In this document: piece by piece, positions 1 through 11,185 of the stretch | How positions within the stretch are numbered: position 1 is the first letter of the stretch | Layout: the number at the start of each line of letters is the position of its first letter | From: Prorocentrum cordatum | Lineage: Eukaryota > Sar > Dinophyceae > Prorocentrales > Prorocentraceae | Assembly (NCBI GenBank): GCA_963575745.1 | Contig: CAUYUJ010021059.1 | Span: forward strand, 1,077,015 to 1,141,014 | Reading direction: 5' to 3' | Length of the DNA stretch: 64,000 bases | Program-made: the position numbers and the translations under genes | Notes under the pieces: model-generated | The model's input: the letters and a program-made list of their open reading frames with translations, nothing else | Database searches by the model: none | Told to the model about the DNA's origin: nothing

Positions 1-116
1 TCGAAAATGTAACCCCCTAGTGCGTTTGCATGGGTAAATCGGAGGCGAGGGGGTGAGATCGCAGTGACACGGAGACCCCCCCACTAGGAAATCAGTGTTC
101 GTTTCGAGCTCGTGTC

Positions 117-255
117 GTGTGTGCGAGCGAGTCGAAGTTGCGTGGGCGGGCGAGAGGAATGAACCCTCCTCTTGCTAGGGCGCCGCCGGGCGGGTTGTCC
201 GGCGGTGGCCCGTCGGTGTCCCGCGGGTGTCCCGCCCGTGTCCCGTCGGTGTTCC
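117..255 (+). repeat. GC module with 10-bp 'GGTGTCCCGT' repeats, copy 1
   Basis: A GC-rich stretch with GTGGGCGGGCGAGAGGAATG at its core, followed from about 205 by short repeats of a CGGTGTCCCG type. The same module occurs in reverse orientation at 10780-11185, with the same order of parts, so it is a dispersed repeat and not a gene. The reading frames across it are shared by both copies only because the DNA is repeated. Confidence 0.7.
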
Positions 256-605
256 GTAGTGAGGCCGGTAGTGAGATCGATGGTGAAATGAGATCGATAC
301 TGAGATCGATAGTGAGACCGATAGTGGGACTGAAAGTGAGAGCAATAGTGAGAGCAATAGTGAGATCGATAGTGATATGCATAGTGAGTCTGATTGTGAG
401 ATCGAGCGTGGTATCGGTCGTTCGATCAATCGAGTAAGATCGATTGTGATATCGATAGTGATTTTGCTTGTGAGATAGTTCATGATATCGATAGTGAGAT
501 CGATTGTGGTATCGATAGTGACATCGATTGTGAAATCCATAGTGGGATCGATCGTGCTGTGTATATTAGTATCGGTAGTGGGATTTATAGTGAGTTAGAT
601 TGAAT
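255..605 (+). repeat. 12-bp tandem satellite (TGAGATCGATAG), copy 1
   Basis: About 28 degenerate copies of a 12-bp unit with consensus TGAGATCGATAG run head to tail. Substitutions are common but the 12-bp phase is mostly kept. The same satellite is present in the opposite orientation at 14483-15205. The unit contains the palindrome ATCGAT. Confidence 0.9.
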
Positions 606-690
606 GAGACGTTGTTTCCTTCCCCCCCCGAACCTTCTCATCACCCAAAGGGTGTTTGTATAGGTATATGTAAACTACCACAGCCCGACT
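605..690 (+). repeat. Dispersed module with ATCACCCAAAGGGTG hairpin, copy 1
   Basis: A segment carrying a small hairpin (CACCCAAAGGGTG) beside TGTATAGGTATATG. A related segment is found in reverse orientation at 10405-10485 (ACGTACCTATACGACCACCC and a TTCGGGTGAT hairpin). It lies next to the 12-bp satellite. Confidence 0.6.
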
Positions 691-1877
691 ACAGCCACGA
701 ACAGGGGAGCATCGTAAAACGACCCAGATAACATTGCAGGTCGTCAACGTATGCGAACCTCCAACCAAGTTTTGCTCCACCAGCACGTCCGGTGGCATCT
801 GGAAGCGGGGGACGTACTGTGACAATTGAAAACAGAAGTCGGTTGTCAATCGACGTGCGCAGTCAAGCGCTTGTCCAAGAAACCGCGAGTCCAGACTACT
901 CTCTAGCAGAGGATATGCAGAACAACAATTTGCTGACGATTGTGGGAGCGTATGGAGCCAACAATGAGCTATAACCGAACGACCACATCTACATGCCGCT
1001 GCATTGTTCAGCGGCGGGCGCGAGCCTCATCCAGCAGCTCGATACGGACGTCAAAACGCTTCCTAGTCGAAGTATAGTGCCACCAGCGGCGCCGCACGCA
1101 CTGTCTCTGTTTCCATGCCATCCAGCCGTTCGGAGAGCGCTGAGTGTTATATTGGTCAAAACAGTACCAGAATCAGAGTGTTGAGTTCGCTACCGCAGCA
1201 GTGTATTACTTACGGTTGCGTTCACGCCGTACCAGGCCATGGCAAAGTGTGTGTGTGTGTGGGCGTGATAGAATTACTGCAGAAAAAACAACAACATAAA
1301 AACAAGTATGCGGTGGACCTCTGGACGTGATTAACGTCGCCATTAGCGATATCACTCAGGGCTGCGCGGGGCGTCCATGAGAGCAGACTTCAACTACAAT
1401 CCGCAGGTTTCGTCACATGCACCATCCGCCACCAGAAGAAAAGAAGACAGCTGCAGACCCACGCCCTGCACACAAAACTAAGCGCTGGTGCTTGTATGCG
1501 ATGGTTTGGTGGTTTGTGCAGTGCCGTAGTGTGTCCCGCCAGGTGTATAAACCAGCCGTGACGTAGTGGCCTTCGTGAGCGCCGTTGTCCGCGAACCAGT
1601 CGAGCTCCTTTGTGGTGGCAGCGGGTCGTTGACGGCTGGAGCGGTGACCATCGAGGTGGGCAACATGAACTGGATATTCGGGGCATCGCGGAGCGGCCCG
1701 TTCGTGGTGCGCCGCGGGGCCCGGGGCATGACAGTTCCATCCAGAATCTCAAGCCGAAACGCCGACCTCGGGGTGCAACGTCGGAGAACCTCCAAGGTCC
1801 CCCTGAGTCGTCAGTATTCTTAGGGTTCTCCCCCTCGGATGTTTCTCCTCCGATCGATTTCAGTCGCTTCGCGTAAT
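691..1877. other. Stretch without a recognised gene
   Basis: I see only short unrelated reading frames here. There is a short GT run near 1250. The minus-strand frame 1390-2010 owes its end to the 86-bp repeat at 1878 and has no recognisable domain. Confidence 0.5.
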
Positions 1878-1963
1878 CCCACCAGCCTATCCAGAAACGA
1901 TGCACGAGCGAGTTGCCCCGCTCAGGGATGTGGAGGAGAATGCAGCGGACAGAAGGACTAGGA
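1878..1963 (+). repeat. 86-bp direct repeat, copy 1
   Basis: Starts CCCACCAGCCTATCCAGAAA and ends GGACTAGGAC. It is nearly identical to 5638-5724, with differences only near the GCGGAC/GCGGAAG position. Copy 1 lies directly in front of the long reading frame at 1965. It may be the leader or end of a mobile unit. Confidence 0.85.
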
Positions 1964-1964
1964 C

Positions 1965-3950
1965 GTGGCGCCCGGCACGCTCGACCGCATCTTGGACCAG
2001 CACTCCTCAAGGGTATGCCCCACTGCCCCCACCAAGCGCGCAGTCACAGCAGAAGTGCAGGAGGAGAGCTACGACATCAGCGTACACCTCTCCCCAGCGG
2101 GCGTCAACGCAGCGGCAAAGGACACGTACTCAAGGCAATCGGCCCCGAGGGACGAGCTCACCCCCAACGACAGGGAGCACAACAGCGCGGCAGGAGAAAG
2201 CAGCGAACCAGTCAGGGTCGGACGCGACAGCAAATCCGTGTTCCCCAGCGTGGACCCGCCAGAGTGCCCCGTCCTACCAACCCATTCCACCTTCAGGCTC
2301 TCCGGGGTGGAATCCGACGGCCCCGTTCACTCCTTGGTGAAGTACTTGCTGGAATGGAATCATTCCGTCTTCAAATGTTGGGCTGATTTCGCACAGCGGT
2401 ACGGTGACGACATCCCAGGGGACAGAACCGACGAGGGGTCGTGGCCCACAGCAAGCCTGCTCCCTTTCCTGGGAATGATCTACGGGGAGTCGATCCCAAG
2501 CAACTGCCACCCCCCCGACATCCCATGGGATGGGCAACGGGCCGCAGTGGCCAGAGTGGTCTACCACCTAATGAGATCCAACGGGAAGTACCAAGACAAA
2601 TAGGATAGCAACGCTGCCATCCTGACAGAGCAGAGAGGCCAGTGCCCCTTCCGACAGCGGATCGGCACACTGCTGACATTCCTCATGGGAATTGACCAGG
2701 CCGCCCTGACATACGGTACCATCACCGCCCTGACCAACCGAGACCACGCGAGGCGGCCGCAGGCTCCGCCGCGGCGGGTGATTCCCCAGCAGCAACCTGG
2801 CTGAACAGAGCAGTCGAAACCGAGCCCCCCCCCCCCCCCCCCAGCAGACAGCATTGGACCTGCACAGGAGGACACCTCTGCCCGTGCTCCCAGAGCGAAC
2901 CCCCCCGCCACAGGTGCAGACGGGGGACGCGACCCACTGGCAGAGGGGAGGGCTCCAACCGGCCAGGCAAGCAAAATCGAAGGCGAACCAGATGGGATCG
3001 ACTGGGGAGGGGAAGGGGGCAACAAAAACGAATCCGACACCGCCAAGGACCCGAGCCCGGAGCTCAGCCCAACCCTGGTGGCAGACGAGGAAGAAGAGGT
3101 CAGCCCTGACCCCCTCAAACTCTTCCTGGAACCATCCAACATGCCCGACGCCTGGCCCCCATACGATCGGATTGTTAATAGGAACGCCATCCGTGTAGTC
3201 AGGAGCGCGAGAGACAGCCCCCAAAGAGCAGACAGCGCAGCCTGGAGCATCAATGACGCTAGGGATGACCGAACCCTCAGCCGCGCGAGCGGTGACAAGG
3301 GCCGCCAGCGACCCGTGTGGGAAGACACCAAGGACGGGGATGGCCGTGCCACCAAATCCCCAAGAGGCGACCCAGCGCGGTTACACATTTCCGAGGCGCC
3401 CTGGAGGGACGTAAGGGCCACGCAGCCACCCCGAGGCGACCCAAGCGATCCCATGGGGGGCATCCCCATGTACATGTGCTCTGTCACCGATGCGGACGTT
3501 GCGAAGGATGAAGCCGTGCAGGATAAGATGATACGCTTGCAAAAGACGCTGGGAGGAGCGTTCAATGGAGTTTGGGCCGCATGGGTGAAGAAGGCTGCCA
3601 TGGGGCAGGGGACCAACGGAAGCGAACAACACGACCCTAAACGGAACACGGTTCAGTCGTGCAACGAATTCATCCAGGCGTGGGACAGCGCAGGATACGA
3701 CGCCTACAAGATGGACAGCGACCTAGGGCTCAACGTCCACTGGCCGTCGGTCAAGGACAAGCACATGAAGCTCCTCCAACGCGAACCCAAAACCCACGCT
3801 CAGCGCGGACCCGACAGCAGCGGTGGACCCTCCCCATGGACAGCAGAAGGCAAGGCAGCCGCGGCGGCAGCCGTGCATGATCGATGGGCAGGTGCCGTCG
3901 GCTCTGCCACCCCCACCCGGTGGCAGGGATGGCAGGAGTGGACTTCATGA
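1965..3950 (+). pseudogene. Unrecognised 662-codon reading frame with two in-frame stops
   Basis: One frame runs from ATG 1965 to the TGA at 3948-3950, broken only by TAG at 2601-2603 and TGA at 2802-2804. The composition is protein-like, not repeat-like. Residues of the first part include YLLEWNHSVFKCWADFAQRY and LLPFLGMIYGE; between the stops lies RIGTLLTFLMGIDQAALTYG; the last part includes an acidic ADEEEEVSPDPLK stretch and NGVWAAWVKKAAMGQG. An 18-C run (2825-2842) codes for a proline tract. I do not recognise the family. It could be the broken gag/ORF1-like gene of a mobile unit, a decayed host gene, or a gene whose stops sit in unrecognised introns. The 86-bp repeat abuts its start, which favours the mobile-unit reading. 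Confidence 0.45.
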
Positions 3951-5637
3951 AGCCACCAGAAAGCACCGTGGACGGAAACGGATTGGAAAGGGAAAAGTAA
4001 GCGCTACTCCCCCAGGCGGGACGATCGATACACAGACCAGCGCGCACGATTGTGGGACAGGGAGGACTAGTGCGCCCAGGGCTAGCAGGGTCGGGCTGGC
4101 CTGACAGCGCGCCCCCTGCACTCCCAGCCCTTCGCCTGCGACCCCCCCCCCCGCGTCGCCCGCGCCTCTCCCCGCTGGGGGCGGTTTCACCTCGCAGCGC
4201 CCGGCCTCGGCCGTAATGCCCTGGGGCAACTCCCACTGGGGCGGGGGTCTCCCCACATCTCACCCCTGGCGCAGCATAGTTAGACAGCCCACACTGGAGA
4301 ACAGGACCTTGCCTGGACATCTCACCCCCCTCAGCAAATGGGGACTAGCCCGCAGGCCTCACCAGCCCTGGGACCACCTGCTTTGCTGCCCCACGGCGAC
4401 AGCCATTCTCTCTCGGTGACAAGGGGACGGCCGCAGATGCACCCCCCCAGTGCACCCCTCCTTTGCTGTCCAGCTTGACAGCCGCCCGCTTTCGGTGGCA
4501 GGGGGCAGTCGTCTGAAATAGTCGCCCCCCAGCACGCCGCTCGGCCGGTCCCTAGGTTTAGTTTGCAGCTCCAGCTACGGTGCGTAAGGCTGCGGCACAT
4601 GAACCCCCCCATGAGGCGCGTCCGACGCTGGCGCACTCCAGCTCAGACCGCATCGGCGAGGTTCTGCCACCCCCCTCGATGTAAGTGTGTCTCGCGGCGG
4701 TTAGCTGCACCCCCCTCATGCGCAGATGTTCTCGGCGCGCAGCTGCTATCAAGTTACTTGTATCTTGCGGCGGTCAGCTGCGCCCTCCTTTTCTTGCAAG
4801 GTGCACTCCGAGGGTGGCGCCCACTACTGGACAACCAGGAGACAGGAGACGCCCCGGCGCTGCTGCGGGACCGCGGTGAGGGATGACGTGCCTCCCGCCG
4901 CTTTGGCCCGGTGGGTGTCCCCCACTGTGCCTCAGGGCATCGCCCGCGGCGGCCGTGGAGGCCATGTCGGCAGACCCGTCGGACAGGCAGCTCGGAGGTC
5001 TCCGCCCCGCGGGCCGACCCTGTCCGCGGCTGGCATCGGTGGGCCTCTCCGCAGCAGGACGGCACTGTGGTGCTCGGGCAGTCGCTGGTGTCCACCGGCA
5101 CTGGGGGTTGTGTGCCCGAAGGCCTCGCTTTGAGTGTTGCAGCTTGGTGCAGCCCGCGTTTTACGCATCGTCGCATCCACCCCGGGCCATTCGACGCAGG
5201 CGCCGGACTCGTTGCGATGGGCGCCGCTGGCCCCCCTCAACTCAGCGGTGGATTTCGAGGGCCGCGCGCTGAGTGGTTCAGCCTTCCGCGCCTTTTGCCT
5301 CTTGTTTTCCACCGCCAGCAGCCTGTCTCCCGGGCTCGCGCTTCTTAGCTAGCCGGGCTGGCAGCTTGGAGTTTGGCGCCGCACGGGCGACTCACTCCGT
5401 TGCACTCGCGCCCGCGGCCGCTTGTACACTTTGGTATACTGGCCGGCGCCTAGGTGCGTCTGCTGGTGGATGCAGAGCATTTTGTTCAGTGCGTGTGCAA
5501 CTACACGCTTGTTGTGCAGGTGCGATCCGGCCTGCCAACGTGGCGGTTGGGGTCGCCAATTCGCTTTGTGCTGCCCGCCCCAGACATTGCCTCTCGCCGC
5601 CAGACCGTTGTCGCGCGGCCGCAGACCCAAAAAATAA
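3951..5637. other. C-rich stretch without a recognised gene
   Basis: Contains C and G runs and a weak internal repeat near 4685-4785 (two copies around CGGCGGTTAGCTGC / CGGCGGTCAGCTGC). Reading frames on both strands are open mainly because of the high GC content. I see nothing that looks like a gene. Confidence 0.45.
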
Positions 5638-5724
5638 CCCCACCAGCCTATCCAGAAACGATGCACGAGCGAGTTGCCCCGCTCAGGGATGTGGAGGAGA
5701 ATGCAGCGGAAGAAAGGACTAGGA
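5638..5724 (+). repeat. 86-bp direct repeat, copy 2
   Basis: Second copy of the sequence at 1878-1963. Here it is followed by a purine-rich tract (about 5740-5890) and not by the 662-codon frame, so the repeat spreads independently of that frame or this copy has lost it. Confidence 0.85.
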
Positions 5725-5954
5725 CAACCGTCATACCCCAAGAAGGGGAGGATGAAGGAGGCATCGCAGGAAGAGGAGGAGGAGGAATATGAGGAGAAGG
5801 GTGACGGGGGTGGGGGGGGGGGCGGGAGAAGTGATGAGGCGGAACGGGCGGTTGAGGAAGAGGAGGAGGGGAGGCGGAGGCGGAGGTGGTAACATTCACG
5901 TTGAACACGGGGATATTGCGATCGCGGGGTAACCTGGTAATACTAGAAAACCAG

Positions 5955-7240
5955 AGCAGCACGAAACAACACGGAACATCACTAAGCACACCGATGGCAC
6001 AGGGGCGCAACATCGAGCAGCACGAAGCAACACATTGGCAACCAAGGGTTGTTGGAGAGCAACCCAGAGCATTACGAACCAACACGTGGGCAAACAAGGG
6101 TTGGGGGAGCAACACAAAGCAACGCGGCGCAAACCGACGGTTGAGGGAAGCAACACAGGGCTGCACGACGCAACACAGAGCAGCGCGAAGCAAACCGAGG
6201 GTTGAGGAGAAACAAATACAGAGCAACCCGAAGCAAACCATGGACAAACGATGGTTGAGGGGAACACCACAGAGCGGCATGAAGCAAACACTGGGCAGAC
6301 GAAGGCTGATGAGAGCAAGCCAGGGCAACGCGCAGCAACACGAGGGTTCAGGGGAGCAACGCAGAGCAGCACGAAGCAAGCCATGGGCAAACAAAGGCTG
6401 ACGAGGGCAAAACAAAGCAGCACGAAGCATAACAGGGGCGAACGATGGCTGAGGGGAGCAAGCCAGATCAGCACGAAGCAAGACAGGGGCGAACGAGGGC
6501 TGAGGGGAGCAAATCAAAGGCAGCACGAAACACGCGAGGACTGATGGGAGCAACACAGTGGCAAACTGCTGCTTATGGGGGGCAGCACAGGGCAGCACGA
6601 CGCAACACGTCGGCAAACGAGGGCTGACGGGAGCAACACAGAGCAGCACGAAGCACGACAGGGGCGAACGAGGGCTGATGGGAGCATCGTAAAGCAGCAC
6701 GAAACCAAACAAAGAGGCAAACGAGGGCTGAGGGGAGAAAAACAACGCAGCTCTGAGCAGAACGATGGCTGCGGGGAGAAAAACACCGCTGCACGAAGCA
6801 AGACAGCAGCAACGGAGGGCGGGGGAGGGGGGGGGAACACCAAAGCAGCACCAAGCAAAATAAGGGCAAACGAGGACTGAAAGGAGCACACCGCAGCAGC
6901 CCGAAGCAAAACGACGGATGAGGGGAGCAACGCAAAGCATCAGAAAGCAAGACAGGGGCGAACGAGGGCTGAGGGGAGCAAGACAGAGCAGCACGGAGCA
7001 ACACAAGGGTGAACGAGGGCTGAGGGCGAGGGGAGCAAAATAGATCAGCACAAGGCAAAACATTGAGGGCTAGGGGAGCAAAATAGAGCAGCACAAGGCA
7101 AAACATGGCAAACGAGAGTTTAGGGGAGCAGCCCAGAGCATTACGAAGCAACACGTGGGCAAACAAGGGCTGAGGGGAGTAACTCAGAGCAGCACGAAGC
7201 AAACTAGGGGCTGAGGGGAGCAAAACAGAGCAGCACTCCA
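5955..7240 (+). repeat. Tandem array of about 50-bp A/G-rich units
   Basis: About 25 degenerate units built around GAGCAGCACGAAGCAA, then GGGCGAACGAGGGCTGAGGG. Unit length varies from about 45 to 60 bp. Long minus-strand frames across it are proline/leucine/cysteine-rich translations of the repeat and are not genes. The array stops just before the inverted-repeat element at 7249. Confidence 0.85.
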
Positions 7241-7248
7241 TCACCACA

Positions 7249-7271
7249 TACAGAGTGCTCATTTCTAATTC
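7249..7271 (+). repeat. Left terminal inverted repeat
   Basis: Reads TACAGAGTGCTC, then ATTTCTAATTC. The reverse complement of 10367-10389 reads TACAGAGCACTC, then ATTTGTAATTC. It is preceded by ACA, and the right end is followed by CAT, so a 4-nt ACAT duplication is also possible if the TIR is taken to start at ACAGAG. Confidence 0.7.
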
Positions 7272-7309
7272 GTGTGCTGCACGTGGCCTCCGCCGCCCCT
7301 TCGGCGCGC

Positions 7310-7364
7310 TTCATTTCTAATTCGTGGCCGGAATTGCAAATGACCGGAATTAGAAATGAACGCG
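7310..7364 (+). repeat. Subterminal palindromic motif, left
   Basis: CATTTCTAATTCGTGGCCGG, then AATTGCAAATGACCGGAATT and AGAAATGAA. The CATTT..AATTC / GAATT..AAATG halves can pair. A close copy in the same orientation is at 10315-10380. Confidence 0.7.
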
Positions 7365-7461
7365 CTTGTTAGGCCCCGGAGGCCCCAGGGCAAATGCATT
7401 CGAGCGTGCGCCCGAGTCTGGATCTGGGGCGCGCCACCCTCGATCGGGCACGCGTAGACGT

Positions 7462-10190
7462 GACGCGCAAATCCTGCGTGTCGCGTACACGTGACACGCA
7501 AAATCTGCGTGTCACACGGAGCGCGCCTGGGCTGGACACGCAGAATCAGGGGGGCGGACACGCAAAATCTGCATGTCGCACGCCGGGGGTCCGGGGGTCG
7601 GAGTGGGGACACGCAGAATCTGCGTGTCACGCGGGCCCCACCAGGGGGGCGGACACGCAGAATCTGCGTGTCGCACGCCGGGGGTCCTGGGGGCCGGGGT
7701 GGGGACACGCAGAATCTGCATGTCACGAGGGCCCAAAGTCTGCGCGTCGCACGCCGGGGGTCCGAGGGCCGGGGTGGGGACGCGCAGAATCTGCGTGTCA
7801 CGCGGGCCCCACCAGGAGGGCGGACACGCAGAATCTGCGTGTCGCACGCCGGGGGTCCGGGGGCCGGGGTGGGGACACGCAGGATCTGCGTGTCACGCGG
7901 GCCCAATATCTGCGTGTCGCACGCCGGGGGTCCAGGGGCCGGGGTGGGGACACGCAGAATCTGCGTGTCACGCGGGCCCCGCCAGGGGGGCGGACACGCA
8001 GAATCTGCGTGTCGCACGCCAAGCGTCCTGGAGGCCGAGGTGGGGACACGCAGAATCTGCGTGTCACGCGGGCCCCGCCAGAAGGGCGGACACGCAGAAT
8101 CTGCGTGTCGCACGCCAAGGGTCCGGGGTCCGGGGTGGGGACACGCAGAATCTGCGTGTCACGCGTGCCCAAAATCTGCGTGTCGCACGCCGGGGGTCCG
8201 GGGGCCGAGGTGGGGACACGCAGAATCAGCGTGTCACGCGGGCCCCGCCAGGGAGGCGGACACGCAGAATCTGCGTGTCCCACGCCAAGGGTCCTGGGGG
8301 CCGGGGTGGGGACATGCAGAATCTGAGTGTCACGCGGGCCCACAATTTGCGTGTCGCACGCCGGGGGTCCGGGGGCCGGGTGGGGGACACGCAGAATCTG
8401 CGTGTCACGCGGGTCCCGCCAGGGGGGCGGACACGCAGAATCTGCGTGTCGCACGCCGGGGGTCCTGGGGGCGGGGTGGGGGCACGCAGAATCTGCGTGT
8501 CACGCGGGCCCAAAATCTGCGCGTCGCACGCCGGGAGCCCCGGGGCCGGGGTGGGGACACGCAGAATCTGTGTGTCACGCGGGCCCCGCCAGCTTGGAGG
8601 CGGACGCGCAGAATCTGCGTGTCGCACGCCGGGGGTCCTGGGGGCTGGGGTGGGGACGCGCAGAATCTGCGTGTCACGCGGGCCCCGCCAGGGGGGCGGA
8701 CACGCAGAATCTGCGTGTCGCACGCCAAGGGTCCTGGGGGCCGGGGTGGGGACACGCAGAATCTGCGTGTCACGCGGGCCCAAAGTCTGCGTGACGCACG
8801 CCGGGGGTCCGGGGGCCGGGGTGGGGACACGCAGAATCTGCGTGTCACGCGGGCCCCGCCAGGGGGGCGGACACGCAGAATCTGCGTGTCGCACGCCAAG
8901 GGTCCTGGGGGCCGGGGTGGGGACACGCAGAATCTGCGTGTCACGCGGGCCCAAAATCTGCGTGTCGCACGCCGGGGTCCGGGGGCCGGGGTGGGGACAC
9001 GCAGAATCTGCGTGTCACGCGGGCCCCACCAGGGGGGCGGACACGCAGAATCTGCGTGTCGCACGCCGGGTTCCTGGGGGCCGGGGTGGGGACACGCAGA
9101 ATCTGCGTGTCACGCGGGCCCAAAATCTGCGCGTCGCACGCCGGGGGTCCGGGGGCCGGGGTGGGGACACGCAGAATCTGGTGTCACGCGGGCCCCGCCA
9201 GGGAGGCGGACACGCAGAACCTGCGTGTAGCACGCCAAGGGTCCTGGGGGCCGGGGTGGGGACGCGCAAAATTTGCTTGTCACGCGGGCCCAAAATCTGC
9301 GCGTCGCACGCCGGGGGCCCGGGGGCCGGGGTGGGGACACGCAGAATCTGCGTGTCACGCGGGCCCCGCCAGGAGGGCGGACACGCAGAACCTGCGTGTC
9401 GCACGCCAAGGGTCCTGGGGGCCGTGGTGGGGACACGCAGAATCTGCGTGTCACGCGGGTCCAAAATCTGGGTGTCGCACGCCGGGGGCCCGGGGGCCGG
9501 GGTGGGGGCTCGCAGAATCTGCGTGTCACGCGGGCCCCGCCAGGGGTGGCGGACACGCAGAACCTGCGTGTCGCACGCCAAGGCTCCTGGGGGCCGGGGT
9601 GGGGACACGCAGGATCTGCGTGTCACGCGGGCCCAAAATCTGCGCGTCGCACGCCGGGAGCCCGGGGGCCGGGGTGGGGGCACGCAGAATCTGCGTGTCA
9701 CGCGGGCCCCGCCAGGGAGGCGGACACGCAGAATCTGCGTGTCGCACGCCAAGCGTCCTGGGGGCCGAGGTGGGGACACGCAGAATCTGCGTGTCACGCG
9801 GGCCCAAAATCTGCACGTCGCACGCCGCCGGGGGTCCTGGGGGCCGAGGTGGGGACACGCAGAATCTGCGTGTCACGCGGGCCCAAAGTGTGCGTGTCGC
9901 ACGCCGGGGGTCGGGGGGGCCGGGGTGGGGACACGCAGAATCTGCGTGTCACGCGGGCCACGCCAGGGGGGCGGACACGCAGGATTTGCGTGTCACGTCT
10001 ACGCGACACGCCAATCCTGCGTATCACGTCACACGGAACGCGCTCGGGGCGGCGTCGCGTAAGTAATTAAACGTGACACGCAAATCCTGCGTGTCACCCG
10101 GAACGCGCTCTGGGCGGCCGGGCGACGCGACACGCAGAATTTGCGTGTCGCGTAGACGTGACACGCAAATCCTGCGTGTCACACGGAACG
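7462..10190 (+). repeat. Higher-order array of about 40 short perfect hairpins
   Basis: The core is a 21-nt palindrome: arm GACACGCAGA, one central A, arm TCTGCGTGTC. It recurs every 44, 52 or 75 bp with three linker types: ACGCGGGCCCCGCCAGGGGG; GCACGCCAAGGGTCCTGGGG with GCCGGGGTGGG; and one starting ACGCGGGCCCAAAATCTGCG that holds an extra half palindrome. The three together make a roughly 170-bp higher-order unit repeated about 14 times. At both edges the loop changes to AAATCC (CACGCAAATCCTGCGTG). The unit lacks stops in several frames on both strands, so frames of up to 829 codons here are artefacts. Confidence 0.92.
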
Positions 10191-10314
10191 GCGACGACGT
10201 TGCTGTTGCCGTTATTCTTGTGATCTTTTACGAGCGTAAGCAGAAGCTGCGCCCTGACGCCTTGGAGACACGTTGGGCATAGCGCTTGAGCACATGCCTT
10301 CCCGTCGGCACCTC

Positions 10315-10380
10315 TCATTTGCAATTCGTGGCCGGAATTGGAAATGACGGGAATTACAAATGACCGGAATTACAAATGAG
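10315..10380 (+). repeat. Subterminal palindromic motif, right
   Basis: CATTTGCAATTCGTGGCCGG followed by two AATTGGAAATGACGG / AATTACAAATGACCGG repeats. It is in the same orientation as the left copy at 7310 and merges into the right terminal repeat. Confidence 0.7.
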
Positions 10381-10389
10381 TGCTCTGTA
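10367..10389 (-). repeat. Right terminal inverted repeat
   Basis: Inverted partner of 7249-7271, with 20 of 23 positions identical by eye. It ends TGCTCTGTA and is followed by CATCCCCCC. Confidence 0.7.
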
Positions 10390-10404
10390 CATCCCCCCAG
10401 CTGC

Positions 10405-10485
10405 GCCACCACTGTACAAACGTACCTATACGACCACCCTTCGGGTGATAAGGAGGGTGTGAGGGGAAAGAACCCACTGATGACC
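10405..10485 (-). repeat. Dispersed module with CACCCTTCGGGTG hairpin, copy 2
   Basis: Related in reverse orientation to 605-690: ACCTATAC next to CACCCTTCGGGTGATAAGGA. The following 10486-10780 holds no gene that I can support. Confidence 0.6.
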
Positions 10486-10779
10486 ATTGCGATAACTGTG
10501 ATTGTGACGTTGCTGGTGATGTATTCGCGAGTTGGCAACGGTGCACGACGACGATGTTGGCGACAATGCGTGACGGCGATGCTGACGACGATTTATCGAT
10601 TGGGTTGCAACCCATTGGGGCACCATCACACCATCGGGAACAAATCGATGCTGGAATGACGGCGGCACCGGTGCTGGTGTGATGGTCACAGTCTCTGGTT
10701 CATTTTGATCTCGCCCCCCAGAACTTCTGATCGTTCTCGCTAGCGATACTGGACACGATCTAGTCCGGGCACAATCGGG

Positions 10780-11040
10780 GCACCATCACACCATCGGGAC
10801 ACCATCGGGACAACATCGGGACACCGTCGGGACACCACGGGGCACCGCGGGACACCGTCGGGACATCGTCGGGACACCACAAGATCACCATCGGGACACC
10901 AGCGCACGGGGACAACACCAGGACACCATCGAGACACCCCACCAGGACACCATCGGGACACCCATTGGGATACGACGGGACACCACAGGACACCACGGGA
11001 CACCAGACACCATCGGCACACCACGGCGGGACACCCCGCG
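10780..11040 (-). repeat. 10-bp tandem repeat (CGGGACACCA)
   Basis: About 25 units of CATCGGGACAC-type sequence of 10 to 12 bp. The inverted, shorter version is at 205-255, and a few units recur at 15225-15265 beside the third copy of the satellite block. Confidence 0.9.
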
Positions 11041-11185
11041 GCCACCGCCTGCCACGCGGCCTGGGGAGGGGCGGACTTCTGCCCTCGGCGCGCCCCAGCC
11101 GGAGGAGGGCCCATTCCTCTCGCCCGCCCACGCAGCTTCGCCTCGCCCGCACGCGCGGCACGACACCGAAACCGAAGCCGATTTC
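11040..11185 (-). repeat. GC module, copy 2
   Basis: Carries CATTCCTCTCGCCCGCCCAC, the reverse complement of the core of 117-200. Copies 1 and 2 form widely spaced inverted repeats around the 0.7-10.4 kb block. Confidence 0.75.

Larger units (their letters stand above)
7249..10389. mobile_element. TIR-bounded hairpin-array element, TA-flanked
   Basis: A 3.14-kb unit bounded by 23-nt inverted ends (7249-7271 and 10367-10389) that differ at three positions. If the outermost TA is a target duplication, the element proper starts CAGAG and ends CTCTG. Inside each end lies a second palindromic motif (CATTTCTAATTC with GAATTAGAAATG). Nearly all of the interior is a tandem array of short hairpins. 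I see no transposase. The structure suggests a non-autonomous element mobilised in trans, or a satellite captured between the ends of such an element. Confidence 0.6.

Noticed and set aside
7491-10062. Frames of 579 and 829 codons, and similar ones on the minus strand, as large repetitive proteins
   Set aside because: They are open in several frames on both strands because the hairpin unit lacks stops; all three frames give equally regular peptides and no start or domain stands out.
7462-10190. CRISPR array
   Set aside because: The regularly spaced palindrome resembles CRISPR repeats, but the linkers are themselves repeated in three types and are not unique spacers, no cas gene is near, and the DNA is eukaryotic.
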